Shown here one piece after another: positions 45,490-54,174 of a stretch of DNA of 54,174 nt; the first letter of the stretch is position 1, and each line of letters opens with the position of its first letter. The notes under the pieces were generated by a model. The model was not told the DNA's origin. It saw only the letters and a list, made by a program, of their open reading frames with translations, and made no database searches. The position numbers were made by a program, and so were the translations under genes. This DNA comes from Comamonas sp. lk. Its GTDB lineage: Bacteria; Pseudomonadota; Gammaproteobacteria; Burkholderiales; Burkholderiaceae_C. Location of the stretch: the NCBI GenBank assembly GCA_945925985.1, contig CAMELV010000009.1, positions 66,569 through 120,742 of the forward strand, given 5' to 3'.

Positions 45490-46866
45490 ATGGCTATCAA
45501 CACCATCGTCAAGGCAGACCATCACGCGCCACCCATTACCGAGATGCTGGCGCGTTTTGCCGTGAGTCACCCGTCACGGGGCTGGAGCGATGCGGTCGAG
45601 CGCGAGGCGCACCGCACCTTCGCCAACTGGGTCGGCTGTGCCATCGGCCCGTCTGGCCACGAGACCATGGTGGCGGCCCTGGCTGCCGTGATGGAGCTGG
45701 CGCCCGCCAGTCAGGCGGCGGTGCTGGGCCGGCGCGACCGGGTGGACATGGCCAGCGCCGCCCTTCTCAACGGCATCAGCTCGCACACCTTTGACTTTGA
45801 CGACACCCACCTCAAAACCATCATCCACCCGGCCGGTCCGGTGGCGCCGGCCCTGCTGGCGCTGGGCGAGCACCTAAAAGTGTCGGGGCGAGAGCTGATC
45901 GATGCCCTGGTCATCGGCATCGAGGTCTCCTGCCGGGTAGGCAACGCCATTTACCCCGACCACTACGACCGGGGCTGGCACATCACCGGCTCCACCGGCA
46001 TGCTGGGCAGTGCTGCCGCCTGCGCCCGCCTGCTCAAGCTGGATGCCGAGCGCACCCAGATGGCGATCGGCATTGCCGCCTCACAACCCATAGGCCTGCG
46101 CGAGCAATTTGGCACCATGACCAAGCCTTTCCACCCCGGTGGCGCGGCGCGGGTTGGGTTGATGTCGGCGCTGATGGCCAAGCACGGCTACACCGCCTCC
46201 AAACGCGCACTAGAGGCGCCACGCGGGCTGATGCAGGTGTTTTCCGCCAAGACCGACTGGTCGCAGGTCACCGACAAGCTCGGCGACAGCTGGGAAATCG
46301 CCCTCAACACCTACAAGCCCTTTGCCTGCGGCATCGTGATTCACCCCAGCATCGACGGTTGCGTGCAACTGCGAGAACAGCATGGGCTGGCCCCAGACAA
46401 CATCAAAGCAGTGACCATCAGAGTGCACTCGCTGGTGCTGGAGCTGACCGGCAAAAAAACGCCCACCAATGGTCTGGAGAGCAAGTTCAGCGTTTACCAC
46501 TCCTGTGCGGTCGGCCTGATCTTTGGCCGTGCCGGGGAGCATGAGTACACCGACGCGGTGGTCAACTCGCCCGCCGTGCTGGCGCTGCGCGCCAAGGTGG
46601 AGGCGATTGTGGATGACCGCATCAGCGAGGCCGCCGCCGATGTGCGCGTGCAAACCCATGATGGGCGTGACCTGCACATCGTCATCGAACACGCCATCGG
46701 CAGCACCCAGCGGCCGATGAGCGAGGCACAGCTCAAGGCCAAGTTTGTCGACCAGAGCGCGCCGGTACTGGGACAGGCCAAGGCCGAACAAAGCTGGGCG
46801 CTGGCCTCAAGCCTAGCTGACTGCGCCGACTTGGGGCCGCTGCTGGCGGCGGCGACGCTGAGCTGA
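45490..46866 (+). CDS. MmgE/PrpD family protein
   Basis: A 458-residue protein of the MmgE/PrpD fold, which includes 2-methylcitrate dehydratase, cis-aconitate decarboxylase and many uncharacterised relatives. Family features are HTFDFDDTHLKTIIHPAGPVAPALLAL and YDRGWHITGSTGMLGSAAACARLL, then FHPGGAARVGLMSALMA. ATG 45490 has an AAGG site. The other prp genes are absent, so methylcitrate dehydratase is not supported. It follows recQ by 46 bp with an AT-rich gap that may hold a promoter. Confidence 0.88.
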   Translation: MAINTIVKADHHAPPITEMLARFAVSHPSRGWSDAVEREAHRTFANWVGCAIGPSGHETMVAALAAVMELAPASQAAVLGRRDRVDMASAALLNGISSHTFDFDDTHLKTIIHPAGPVAPALLALGEHLKVSGRELIDALVIGIEVSCRVGNAIYPDHYDRGWHITGSTGMLGSAAACARLLKLDAERTQMAIGIAASQPIGLREQFGTMTKPFHPGGAARVGLMSALMAKHGYTASKRALEAPRGLMQVFSAKTDWSQVTDKLGDSWEIALNTYKPFACGIVIHPSIDGCVQLREQHGLAPDNIKAVTIRVHSLVLELTGKKTPTNGLESKFSVYHSCAVGLIFGRAGEHEYTDAVVNSPAVLALRAKVEAIVDDRISEAAADVRVQTHDGRDLHIVIEHAIGSTQRPMSEAQLKAKFVDQSAPVLGQAKAEQSWALASSLADCADLGPLLAAATLS

Positions 46867-46878
46867 TTCGGGCTGTCT

Positions 46879-47499
46879 TTAGCGCCCCAGTACCGGGAAC
46901 AGCTTGATCAGCCCGTCCGACATCACCTCCACCGCCAGCGCCGCCAAGATCAGGCCCATCAGCCGGGTCATCACGTTGATGCCAGTTTTGCCTAGAAAAC
47001 GAGCAATCGGCTCGGCCAGTGCAAAGCAGAGCGCGGTGGCCAGGGCGATCACCACGCCGTAGCCGACCAGGGCACCGGTCTGCCAGAAGGTTTTGGCCTT
47101 TTCGGCGTAAATCACCACGGTGGACATGGTGGCCGGGCCGGTCAGCAGCGGGATGGTCAGTGGCACCACCGCAATGCTGGCGCGGGTGGCGGCGTCGTGC
47201 ATTTCTTCGGCATTAGATTTAGCTTCGGCCGGCTGCGCGTTGAGCATGGCCAGGGCCGAGGTCAGCAGCAGCATGCCGCCGCCCACCTGAAAACTCGCCA
47301 GAGAAATGCCAAAAAACGCCAGGATGTGCAGCCCCATCAGCGCACTGACCGCAATCACCACAAAGGCGCTGAACGAGGCGATCCAAATGGTGCGCTTGCG
47401 CTGTGCTGAGGTGAAATCGTGCGTGTAGTGGATGAAAAACGGCACGATCGCCAGCGGGTTGACGATGGCCAGCAGGGTCACCAGGGGTTTGAAATCCAT
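46879..47499 (-). CDS. MarC family integral membrane protein
   Basis: A 206-residue protein with six hydrophobic segments; the N terminus LVTLLAIVNPLAIVPFFIHYT and VVPLTIPLLTGPATMSTVVIYA are diagnostic for the MarC/UPF0056 family. No transport substrate is established for the family. It lies 10 bp behind the SDR gene on the same strand, so it is probably cotranscribed, and its end converges with the PrpD-like gene. Confidence 0.93.
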   Translation of the reverse strand: MDFKPLVTLLAIVNPLAIVPFFIHYTHDFTSAQRKRTIWIASFSAFVVIAVSALMGLHILAFFGISLASFQVGGGMLLLTSALAMLNAQPAEAKSNAEEMHDAATRASIAVVPLTIPLLTGPATMSTVVIYAEKAKTFWQTGALVGYGVVIALATALCFALAEPIARFLGKTGINVMTRLMGLILAALAVEVMSDGLIKLFPVLGR

Positions 47500-47509
47500 G
47501 ACGCCGGCC

Positions 47510-48256
47510 TTAGCGGCCGCCGGCCACGTCGATCAAAGCGCCGGTGGTGTAGCTGGCATCGTCTGACAGCAGCCAGACGATGGCCTGCGCGACCTCCATC
47601 GCGCTGCCGGCGCGCTGCATGGGCACGATCGGCGCCAGTTGCCGCGCCCGATCGGGCTGCCCGCCCGAGGCGTGGATGTCGGTCTCGATGATGCCGGGCC
47701 GCACCGCATTGACGCGAATGCCCTCGGCCGCCACCTCGCGCGCCAGCCCCAGGGTGAAGGTGTCGATGGCGCCTTTGCTGGCGGCGTAGTCCACGTATTG
47801 GCCCGGCCCACCCAGCCGTGCCGCCGCGCTAGACAGGTTGACGATGCTGCCGCCAGTACCCCCATGGCGCGTGCTCATGCGCCGGATCGCCTCACGCGCG
47901 CAGACAAAGCTGCCCAGCACATTGATGTCAAACATGCGTTTGACCCGCGACACACTCATCTCGTCCACCCGCGCCACCACATCCACCACGCCGGCGTTGT
48001 TGACCAGCGCCGTCAGCTGCCCCAGTTTGGCATCGATGTGGGCAAACATCGCCATCAACTGCGCCTCGTCGGCCACATCGGCCTGCACCGCCATCGCCGT
48101 GCCGCCGCCGGCGCGGATCTGCCGCACCACCTCGTCTGCTGCCAAAGAGTTGGCGCTGTAATTGACAGCAACCGCGTAGCCGCGCTGCGCCGCCAGCAAA
48201 GCAGTGGCCGCGCCAATGCCGCGAGAGGCGCCGGTGATGAGGAGGGTGGGGGTCAT
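47510..48256 (-). CDS. SDR family NAD(P)-dependent oxidoreductase
   Basis: A 248-residue classical short-chain dehydrogenase. The cofactor motif TGASRGIG is at residues 8-15, NNAG follows in LVNNAGVVD, catalytic Ser in IVNLSSAAARLGG, and YVDYAASKG gives Tyr and Lys. VNAVRPGIIETDIHASGG is the substrate-side loop. The C-terminal LLSDDASYTTGALIDVAGGR is usual. It resembles the YgfF/glucose-1-dehydrogenase-like group; substrate unknown. Confidence 0.92.
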   Translation of the reverse strand: MTPTLLITGASRGIGAATALLAAQRGYAVAVNYSANSLAADEVVRQIRAGGGTAMAVQADVADEAQLMAMFAHIDAKLGQLTALVNNAGVVDVVARVDEMSVSRVKRMFDINVLGSFVCAREAIRRMSTRHGGTGGSIVNLSSAAARLGGPGQYVDYAASKGAIDTFTLGLAREVAAEGIRVNAVRPGIIETDIHASGGQPDRARQLAPIVPMQRAGSAMEVAQAIVWLLSDDASYTTGALIDVAGGR

Positions 48257-48371
48257 ATGTAAAGAAAGTTGGACGCCGGGCGGGCTGGTTTCGGATCAAA
48301 ATGCTGGCTAAAGCGATGTTGGCTTGAGATAGTATGCACGGCTGACAGCCTCTGTGAACAGGAATACTGAA

Positions 48372-49397
48372 GTGACCAATGGTTCAAGACATCAACTGCG
48401 CGGCTTCTCATTGCTAGAGATGGCCATGGTACTGGCCATTCTGGGTTTTGTGCTGACCATTGGTTTGAAGTCGACTGGGGCCTACCTGAGCGCCGAGCGA
48501 CGCCAGACCACGGTCGCGCGCTTGGCGGGGGTGGATGCGGCGTTGGTGAACTATGTGGCGCTGCAAAGCCGGCTCCCGTGCCCGGCGGATGGGACTATTG
48601 CTAGCGGAGCAGCCAATGCTGGCGTAGAAGCGATAACGCCTGCCACGGGCGCTTGTACAGCCATGACCAACGGTGTAGCGCCTTGGGTGACACTTGGCTT
48701 GCCTGAGAGCGATGCGCTGGACGGTTGGGATAACAGGATCACGTACCGAACAATGACGGCGACCCTTGCCGTTCTGGCCCCGCCCCCTGTCGTGCCAAAT
48801 CTCGGGTTTACCAGTGACCAATCGCTTGACATGACACATTGTGATCCGGCCGGCGGCGCGGCTGCAGTGAACCTTGATGCTAACCCTGCGCTTCCGTTAC
48901 GGTTACACAATCGACGCACCTGCGCTCCCACTACCGTCGCCCCAGCAGCTGGCTGTAACTTACAAAATGTTACGGCGGCCTGCACCTCCCCCCGGAATTT
49001 CGTTGATGGAAGAGGTATCGCTGTCCGGGAAGATTTGCTCCTAGTAGGCGCACTGTTACCTTGCCCCGTTCCGCCAGCCCTACCGTGCTTGATGAATCCG
49101 ACTGTTTCGGCGGCGCCAAACCCAGTCTCGACAGGCGCTGCCTATGTCTTGATTAGTCATGGAGAAAATCTGGGAGGTGCCTTCTCAAGGGCTGGGTCGC
49201 TCCAAGCCGCCAGTCCGGCCAACAGCCCCATGGAGGATTGGAATAGCAACGGTCAAGCGCTGCGAATCTACTATGTCGATGCGCCGCTAAGAGACGCGGA
49301 TGATGCAAACACCCATTTTGATGACATCGTTTTGCGGCCGTCCTTGTTCTCTGTGATCACGCGGGCGCAACTTGGGCCGCGGGCCCATTTGAATTGA
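48372..49397 (+). CDS. Prepilin-type pseudopilin-like protein, first of pair
   Basis: A 341-residue exported protein. The prepilin peptidase motif RG-FSLLEMAMVLAILGFVL gives cleavage after Gly11 with Phe1 and Glu5 of the mature protein, then one hydrophobic helix. The globular part has many paired cysteines and motifs RLPCPADG, GACTAM and GVAPWVTLGL, which recur in the next gene. GTG 48372 is preferred because AGGA lies eight bases upstream; GTG 48354 is also possible. It is much larger than a major pilin, so it resembles a minor pseudopilin. No assembly ATPase, secretin or prepilin peptidase gene is nearby. The base composition is less GC-rich than its neighbours. Confidence 0.8.
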   Translation: MTNGSRHQLRGFSLLEMAMVLAILGFVLTIGLKSTGAYLSAERRQTTVARLAGVDAALVNYVALQSRLPCPADGTIASGAANAGVEAITPATGACTAMTNGVAPWVTLGLPESDALDGWDNRITYRTMTATLAVLAPPPVVPNLGFTSDQSLDMTHCDPAGGAAAVNLDANPALPLRLHNRRTCAPTTVAPAAGCNLQNVTAACTSPRNFVDGRGIAVREDLLLVGALLPCPVPPALPCLMNPTVSAAPNPVSTGAAYVLISHGENLGGAFSRAGSLQAASPANSPMEDWNSNGQALRIYYVDAPLRDADDANTHFDDIVLRPSLFSVITRAQLGPRAHLN

Positions 49398-49402
49398 AGC
49401 TG

Positions 49403-50272
49403 ATGTCTGCGCGCAGACAAAGGGGATTGGTTGCGCTGTTGCTCGCTGCTGCCATTCTGACGTCCGTTGCAACAGCATTGGTGATTCGCCAGGCCAATTC
49501 GGTGCGGCAAGCTGGTGACCAGATCTCGGTCACCAATGCGAGACTTGAGGCCGTACGCAAGGCAATGGTCTACTTCGTAATGAATAATGGTCGACTGCCT
49601 TGTCCGGCAGATGGGGACATTGCTATTGGCTTGGCCACTGCTGGTGCCGAAGCTAGAACTGCGGCCACTGGGGCCTGTACTGCTATGGCCAGAGGGGTAG
49701 CGCCGTGGGTGACTTTGGGTCTGCTTGAGGCCGAGGGCCAGGATGCCTGGGGTCGCAGGCTATCGTATAAAGTCTACGCGGGCGTTACTGGATTGACCGT
49801 TGATGGGGGCGCTTTGATCACCAACTGCGATAGCGACTTTGCAACGCCAGCACTGACCCCTGCCTCGGCAGCCGTTGGGCCAGCTTTCCTGTGTGCCGCT
49901 CCCCCGGCCACGCGGACTCTTCCAGACACTGTGCTCGACCCCGTCCGTCGGCCGGGCCTACCGCTGACGGATCACGGTGTGGCAATCGCGCAGGTGGGCT
50001 TTGTATTAGTTAGCCATGGCGCCACGGGGCGAGGTGCCTGGTTGCCCGGTGGTGGCCGCATGGCCTTGCCTGTCGTGCCACCTGCGCCAGCAACCAACCC
50101 TGAAACGCCGAATACGTTAGCGCCGAGTGCCGGTGTCATCTATGCGCGCCGCAATGCCTCGGACAAGACCATTGGCATCGATCAGCCCGCCCTTTATTTC
50201 GATGATATTGTGATTTACATGACGATCCAGAACCTTTTAAGTGCGGCCGGCACGACGGCTCGTAACTGGTAG
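49403..50272 (+). CDS. Pseudopilin-like protein lacking Glu5, second of pair
   Basis: A 289-residue paralogue-like partner 5 bp behind the first gene. The N terminus MSARRQRG-LVALLLAAAIL resembles a prepilin leader but has Leu in place of Glu at position 5, as in GspK-type tip pseudopilins. The body repeats RLPCPADG, AATGACTAMARGVAPWVTLGL and a DAWGRRLSY stretch found in the first protein (DGWDNRITY). ATG 49403 is preferred to TTG 49394, which overlaps the first gene. It may form a pair with the first protein at the tip of a pilus or secretion pseudopilus encoded elsewhere. Confidence 0.7.
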   Translation: MSARRQRGLVALLLAAAILTSVATALVIRQANSVRQAGDQISVTNARLEAVRKAMVYFVMNNGRLPCPADGDIAIGLATAGAEARTAATGACTAMARGVAPWVTLGLLEAEGQDAWGRRLSYKVYAGVTGLTVDGGALITNCDSDFATPALTPASAAVGPAFLCAAPPATRTLPDTVLDPVRRPGLPLTDHGVAIAQVGFVLVSHGATGRGAWLPGGGRMALPVVPPAPATNPETPNTLAPSAGVIYARRNASDKTIGIDQPALYFDDIVIYMTIQNLLSAAGTTARNW

Positions 50273-50314
50273 TAATTTGGCTTTCCGATCATTTCGTTAA
50301 CTTTCTTGAATCCC

Positions 50315-50998
50315 ATGCCCCAAACCCTCACCCTAACCGCCCCCGACCACCACACCTTTCCGGTCTACCAAGCCAACCCCACCGACACGCCCAAAGGCGC
50401 CGTGGTGGTGTTGCAGGAAATCTTTGGCGTGAATGCCCACATCCGCGCCGTGGCCGATGGCTATGCGGCGGCGGGCTATGTGGCGCTGGCGCCGGCTACT
50501 TTTCAGCGGGTTAAGCCCGGCGTGGAGTTGGGTTACGAGGCGGCGGACATGCAGGCTGGCATTGCCCTGAAAGCGGCGGTAGAGGCGCTGCCGGCGCCTG
50601 GCGTGCTGCAAGATATTCAGGTCACCATTGACAACGCGGCGCAATATGGCCGGGTGGCGGTGGTGGGCTACTGCTGGGGCGGCTTGCTGACCTGGCGCGC
50701 CGCCTGCCTGTTGCGCGGCGTGAGTGCGGCCGTGCCCTACTACGGCGGCGGCGTTACCAGCCCGGCTGAGGGGGCGCGCACGCCCGGCTGCCCGGTGCTG
50801 GCGCATTTTGGTGCCAAGGACCACTGGATTTCTCTGGACAGCGTTGAGGCCTTCAAGCAGGCCCAGCCCGGCGCAGAGGTGCATGTCTACGCCGCCGACC
50901 ACGGCTTCAACTGCGACCACCGGGGCTCGTTTGACGCGGCGGCGGCCCAGCTGGCCTACCAGCGCACGCTGGCGTTTCTGGCCCAACACCTGGGCTGA
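50315..50998 (+). CDS. Dienelactone hydrolase family protein
   Basis: A 227-residue alpha/beta hydrolase of the DLH family. Nucleophile Cys120 sits in GYCWGG, with the acid in HFGAKDHWI and the His in YAADHGFNCDHRG. The EIFGVNAHIR motif near residues 34-43 has the Glu typical of DLH. ATG 50315 is used instead of TTG 50306. The family opens lactones such as dienelactone, but many members act on other esters, and no aromatic ring-cleavage genes are nearby. Confidence 0.92.
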   Translation: MPQTLTLTAPDHHTFPVYQANPTDTPKGAVVVLQEIFGVNAHIRAVADGYAAAGYVALAPATFQRVKPGVELGYEAADMQAGIALKAAVEALPAPGVLQDIQVTIDNAAQYGRVAVVGYCWGGLLTWRAACLLRGVSAAVPYYGGGVTSPAEGARTPGCPVLAHFGAKDHWISLDSVEAFKQAQPGAEVHVYAADHGFNCDHRGSFDAAAAQLAYQRTLAFLAQHLG

Positions 50999-51070
50999 GG
51001 TGCCGCGGCCTGGGTGGATGCATAAAAGTTAAGCATGTTTTAGGGGTGTAATCCTTATGGGTATTAGGTT

Positions 51071-51093
51071 TCTAGCTATTATTTAAATAGCAA
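51071..51093 (+). repeat. Half-copy of the dispersed repeat, copy E
   Basis: TCTAGCTATTATTTAAATAG plus CAA matches the right-hand half of copy F. The left half is only vaguely recognisable (GGTATTAGG). It sits exactly where the N terminus of the following pseudogene is missing. Confidence 0.5.
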
Positions 51094-51724
51094 TTGGCCT
51101 GGCGGCTGGGCTGCCGGCGCATACTGCACCCTACAGTGGCCCCCTGTTTGACGCCCACCTGCACTACAACCAGGAGGCCTGGAACGGCCAGACCGGGCCG
51201 CACCCTTTGAGTGACGTGCTGGCGCGGATGCAGCGCAATGGTGTGCGCGCGGTGCTGGCCAACTCGCGGCCCAATGACGGCACCCGGGCGCTGGCCGAGG
51301 CTGGTGCGGCCACCGCGCAAGGCGGCGTGACCGTTGTGCCCTTTGTGCGCCTGTACCGCGACCGGGCCGATTACGACAACTGGTTCCGCGATGACACTAT
51401 CTACCAGATGGTGCAAGCCGAGTTGGCGCGTGGCACGCCCGCCGGCCCCTACCAGGGCCTGGGTGAGTTTCATCTGTACGACAGCGCCAATGCCAACGGC
51501 CCGGTCTAACCTGCGACGGCGGCATGCTCTGCCCGGAGTGGCGAGCCCTGCTGCTGAAATACCCGAACCGGTTTGTCATCGGCTCAGACACCTGGGTCAA
51601 CCAGCGCTGGCAGTATTACGACGAGCTGATGCAGGGCTACCGCACTTGGCTGGGCGGGCTGCCGCCAGAGGTGGCGCGGGCCATTGGCTGGGACAACGCC
51701 GCCGGCTGGTTTGGGCTGAAGTAG
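51087..51724 (+). pseudogene. Degraded amidohydrolase (TIM-barrel) gene
   Basis: The frame from 51087 to 51509 encodes [20 protein letters not shown], with the metal-binding DAHLH motif, through [15 protein letters not shown] and then a stop. The C-terminal part resumes in a different frame (about 51511-51724) as TCDGGMLCPEWRALLLKYP, FVIGSDTWVNQRW and GWDNAAGWF, which carry the usual C-terminal Asp of amidohydrolase_2 proteins. The middle of the barrel (roughly 100 residues or more) is missing at the junction near 51502-51511 and the frame is shifted. The N terminus has no start codon and begins at repeat copy E. Two lesions make it non-functional. Confidence 0.8.
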
Positions 51725-51759
51725 CCCTGGTCGGCGTCCGGGCGGACCCGTGACGGCTT

Positions 51760-52881
51760 TTAGCGCCCGCTGTGCTCGATAAAGCGTTTGCGCCAGAAAT
51801 AAACCACCAGCCCCACGGCCACCAGCAGCATCAGGGCCATGGCAATCCAGAAGCCGTTGGCCAGATGCACCAGCGGGATGAACTCGAAATTCATGCCGAA
51901 AATACCGGCGATCAGGTTCAACGGCAAAAACACCGCCGTCAGCACGGTCAGCGTGCGCATGATTTCGTTGGTGCGGTGGCTTTGCGCGTTGAAGTGCATT
52001 TGCACTGCGGTCTCGGCGCTTTGCTCCAGCCGGCGCACATGGTGCACCACACGCTCAATGTGCTCCAGCACGTCGCGGCTGCGCACGTGCAGCAGTTCGC
52101 GCTCGTGCCCCTCGGCAGTGGAGCCGGCGGCCGGCCAGGTTTTCAGGGCTTCGACCCAGTCTTGCAGAGCGGCGCGCTGGTCTTCACAGATCTCATCGAG
52201 CTGATGCAGCGACAGCCGGGCGTCGAGCAGCGAGCCCCAGTTGTTGAAACGGGTGCGGGGGTTGAGCAACTCCGACTGCCAGTGGTCCAACTGGTGCGTG
52301 AGTTCGCGTCGCAGGTCCAGGTAGCCGTCCACCATGTGGTTGATGATGCGCAGCATCAGATCCGCCGGCCCGCTAGGCAGGCGGGTGCCAGCGGCGCGGG
52401 ATTCGGCCGACACCGAGGCCAGCAATTTGGCGGCATAGGCGTCGCGCACTGCACAGCCGGTCGGGTGCACGGTCAGCAGCACATGGTCAAACACAGCAAA
52501 GCCGACCGGGCTGGTGTCAATGCGGCGCAAGATTGGCGGCCCGCCGCGCGGGCTCAGGTGGCTCAGCGGCAGACCCGGGCGGCTGAGGTCGGTCTCGGTA
52601 TGACCGGCCGCCAGGCGGCGAAACACCAACACGTCGTACTGCGAGGTGTAGTCGTAGTGCGAAGGCAGCTGATTGTTCAACAGGTCGGCCACGTGCAAAT
52701 CGACCAGCGTGGTGCCCGTCAACCCATGCAAGGCCGACTGAATCTGGGCCTGCAGCACCTCAAACTCGCGCCGTGCGCAGGCGATCCACAAGTAGGCTGG
52801 TTCGCCCGCAGGGGCGCGGGCCAGACCGGCGAGTTGGTCAGTCTCGGTGACGTTGCCGCCCGCAATGGAGAAAATCCGCAT
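51760..52881 (-). CDS. CorA family divalent cation transporter
   Basis: A 373-residue membrane protein with a long cytoplasmic N-terminal domain and two C-terminal helices. The selectivity motif GMN lies in AGIFGMNFEFIPLVHL after the first helix (LTVLTAVFLPLNLI). It transports Mg2+, Co2+ or, in the related ZntB group, Zn2+; the N terminus with YDVLVFRRL and the low-homology domain fits the broader CorA-like group, so the ion is unsettled. It lies 69 bp downstream of hemB on the same strand, with repeat copy F between. Confidence 0.9.
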   Translation of the reverse strand: MRIFSIAGGNVTETDQLAGLARAPAGEPAYLWIACARREFEVLQAQIQSALHGLTGTTLVDLHVADLLNNQLPSHYDYTSQYDVLVFRRLAAGHTETDLSRPGLPLSHLSPRGGPPILRRIDTSPVGFAVFDHVLLTVHPTGCAVRDAYAAKLLASVSAESRAAGTRLPSGPADLMLRIINHMVDGYLDLRRELTHQLDHWQSELLNPRTRFNNWGSLLDARLSLHQLDEICEDQRAALQDWVEALKTWPAAGSTAEGHERELLHVRSRDVLEHIERVVHHVRRLEQSAETAVQMHFNAQSHRTNEIMRTLTVLTAVFLPLNLIAGIFGMNFEFIPLVHLANGFWIAMALMLLVAVGLVVYFWRKRFIEHSGR

Positions 52882-52907
52882 CCGGTTTCCCGATCAGGTT
52901 TTATGGA

Positions 52908-54039
<1,132 letters not shown>

Positions 54040-54080
54040 TCAGGTATGAGCCTGAGCCTTGTGTGATTCGGTAGTCTGAA

Positions 54081-54174
54081 TCAGGCGGCTGTTTTGGATC
54101 GTCGGTTGAACAAGTCGAAGAGTTTAAGCCTAGCTACGTTCATGGCCGTTGCGGCTTGCAGATCAGTCTGGGCT
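54081..54174 (-). CDS. Possible transposase C-terminal fragment (runs off the window)
   Basis: The last 94 bases encode, on the minus strand, about 30 residues ending AATAMNVARLKLFDLFNRR and a few more before TGA. The pattern A-x-N-x-x-R-L near the C terminus is common in DDE transposases such as the IS1182/IS5-like groups, from memory. The rest lies outside the window, so the family and integrity cannot be judged. No inverted repeat could be identified in the 80 bp after the stop. Confidence 0.4.
   Translation of the reverse strand, partial: AQTDLQAATAMNVARLKLFDLFNRRSKTAA

Noticed and set aside
45490..46866. 2-methylcitrate dehydratase prpD
   Set aside because: No prpB, prpC or acnD nearby, and the family is functionally broad, so no gene symbol was given.
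51729..51752. GTCCGCCCGGAC-type hairpin downstream of corA
   Set aside because: There is a short stem but no T-tract, so it is not supported as a terminator.

Overview
The window looks like chromosomal DNA of a beta-proteobacterium of the order Burkholderiales, most likely family Comamonadaceae (Rhodoferax/Polaromonas-like). The grounds are the high-GC coding style with long antisense shadow frames, the gene set (porin-glnK-amtB, alr next to lplT, glcEF, modE-modABC, TRAP and Dpp transporters, Cys-free hemB), and a roughly 60 bp dispersed intergenic repeat ending in a TAGCTATTA...GTAA half, a type I associate with that family. Assignment below order level is inference. I found no rRNA, tRNA, CRISPR array, phage genes or origin. 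The only mobile-element trace is a possible transposase 3' end at the right edge.

Layout. 1-4.6 kb: secreted fasciclin protein, then a coupled crtI-ABC permease-ABC ATPase operon and a small tyrosine/dual-specificity phosphatase. 4.7-13.6 kb: class V aminotransferase, CDF metal exporter divergent from a P-type cation ATPase with a perfect FNR-type box between them, alanine racemase, lysophospholipid transporter LplT (preceded by a 16-codon coupled ORF), EamA transporter and glutathione peroxidase. 13.7-22.5 kb: a tight eight-gene operon of a sphingosine-phosphate-lyase-like PLP enzyme, an M81 (MlrC-type) metallopeptidase, a complete Dpp/Opp-type ABC importer and a GntR/FCD regulator. This is the best candidate for an undescribed catabolic system.

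22.5-32.1 kb: DAHP synthase; a TatT-type TRAP transporter whose leader has a 13-codon ORF followed by a terminator hairpin; glcE-glcF without glcD; a mutarotase/SMP-30 lactonase pair. 32.2-40 kb: porin-glnK-amtB with a textbook sigma-54 promoter, NtrC enhancer and terminator; comM; the modE / modABC molybdate system with a visible ModE operator.

40-54 kb: an eRF1-like small protein, an (R)-amine-transaminase-like class IV enzyme coupled to an MFS transporter, a GST, RecQ, an MmgE/PrpD protein, MarC, an SDR, a pair of unusual pseudopilin-like proteins, dienelactone hydrolase, a decayed TIM-barrel hydrolase, CorA, HemB and the possible transposase remnant. Six full or half copies of the dispersed repeat lie at gene borders. 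Two of them supply the stop codon and last codons of glcF and hemB.

Functionally the window is mostly metabolism and uptake: nitrogen (AmtB/GlnK), molybdate, dipeptide-like compounds, a TRAP substrate, glycolate and metal ions. The visible switches are NtrC/sigma-54, ModE, an FNR-family protein and probably GntR.
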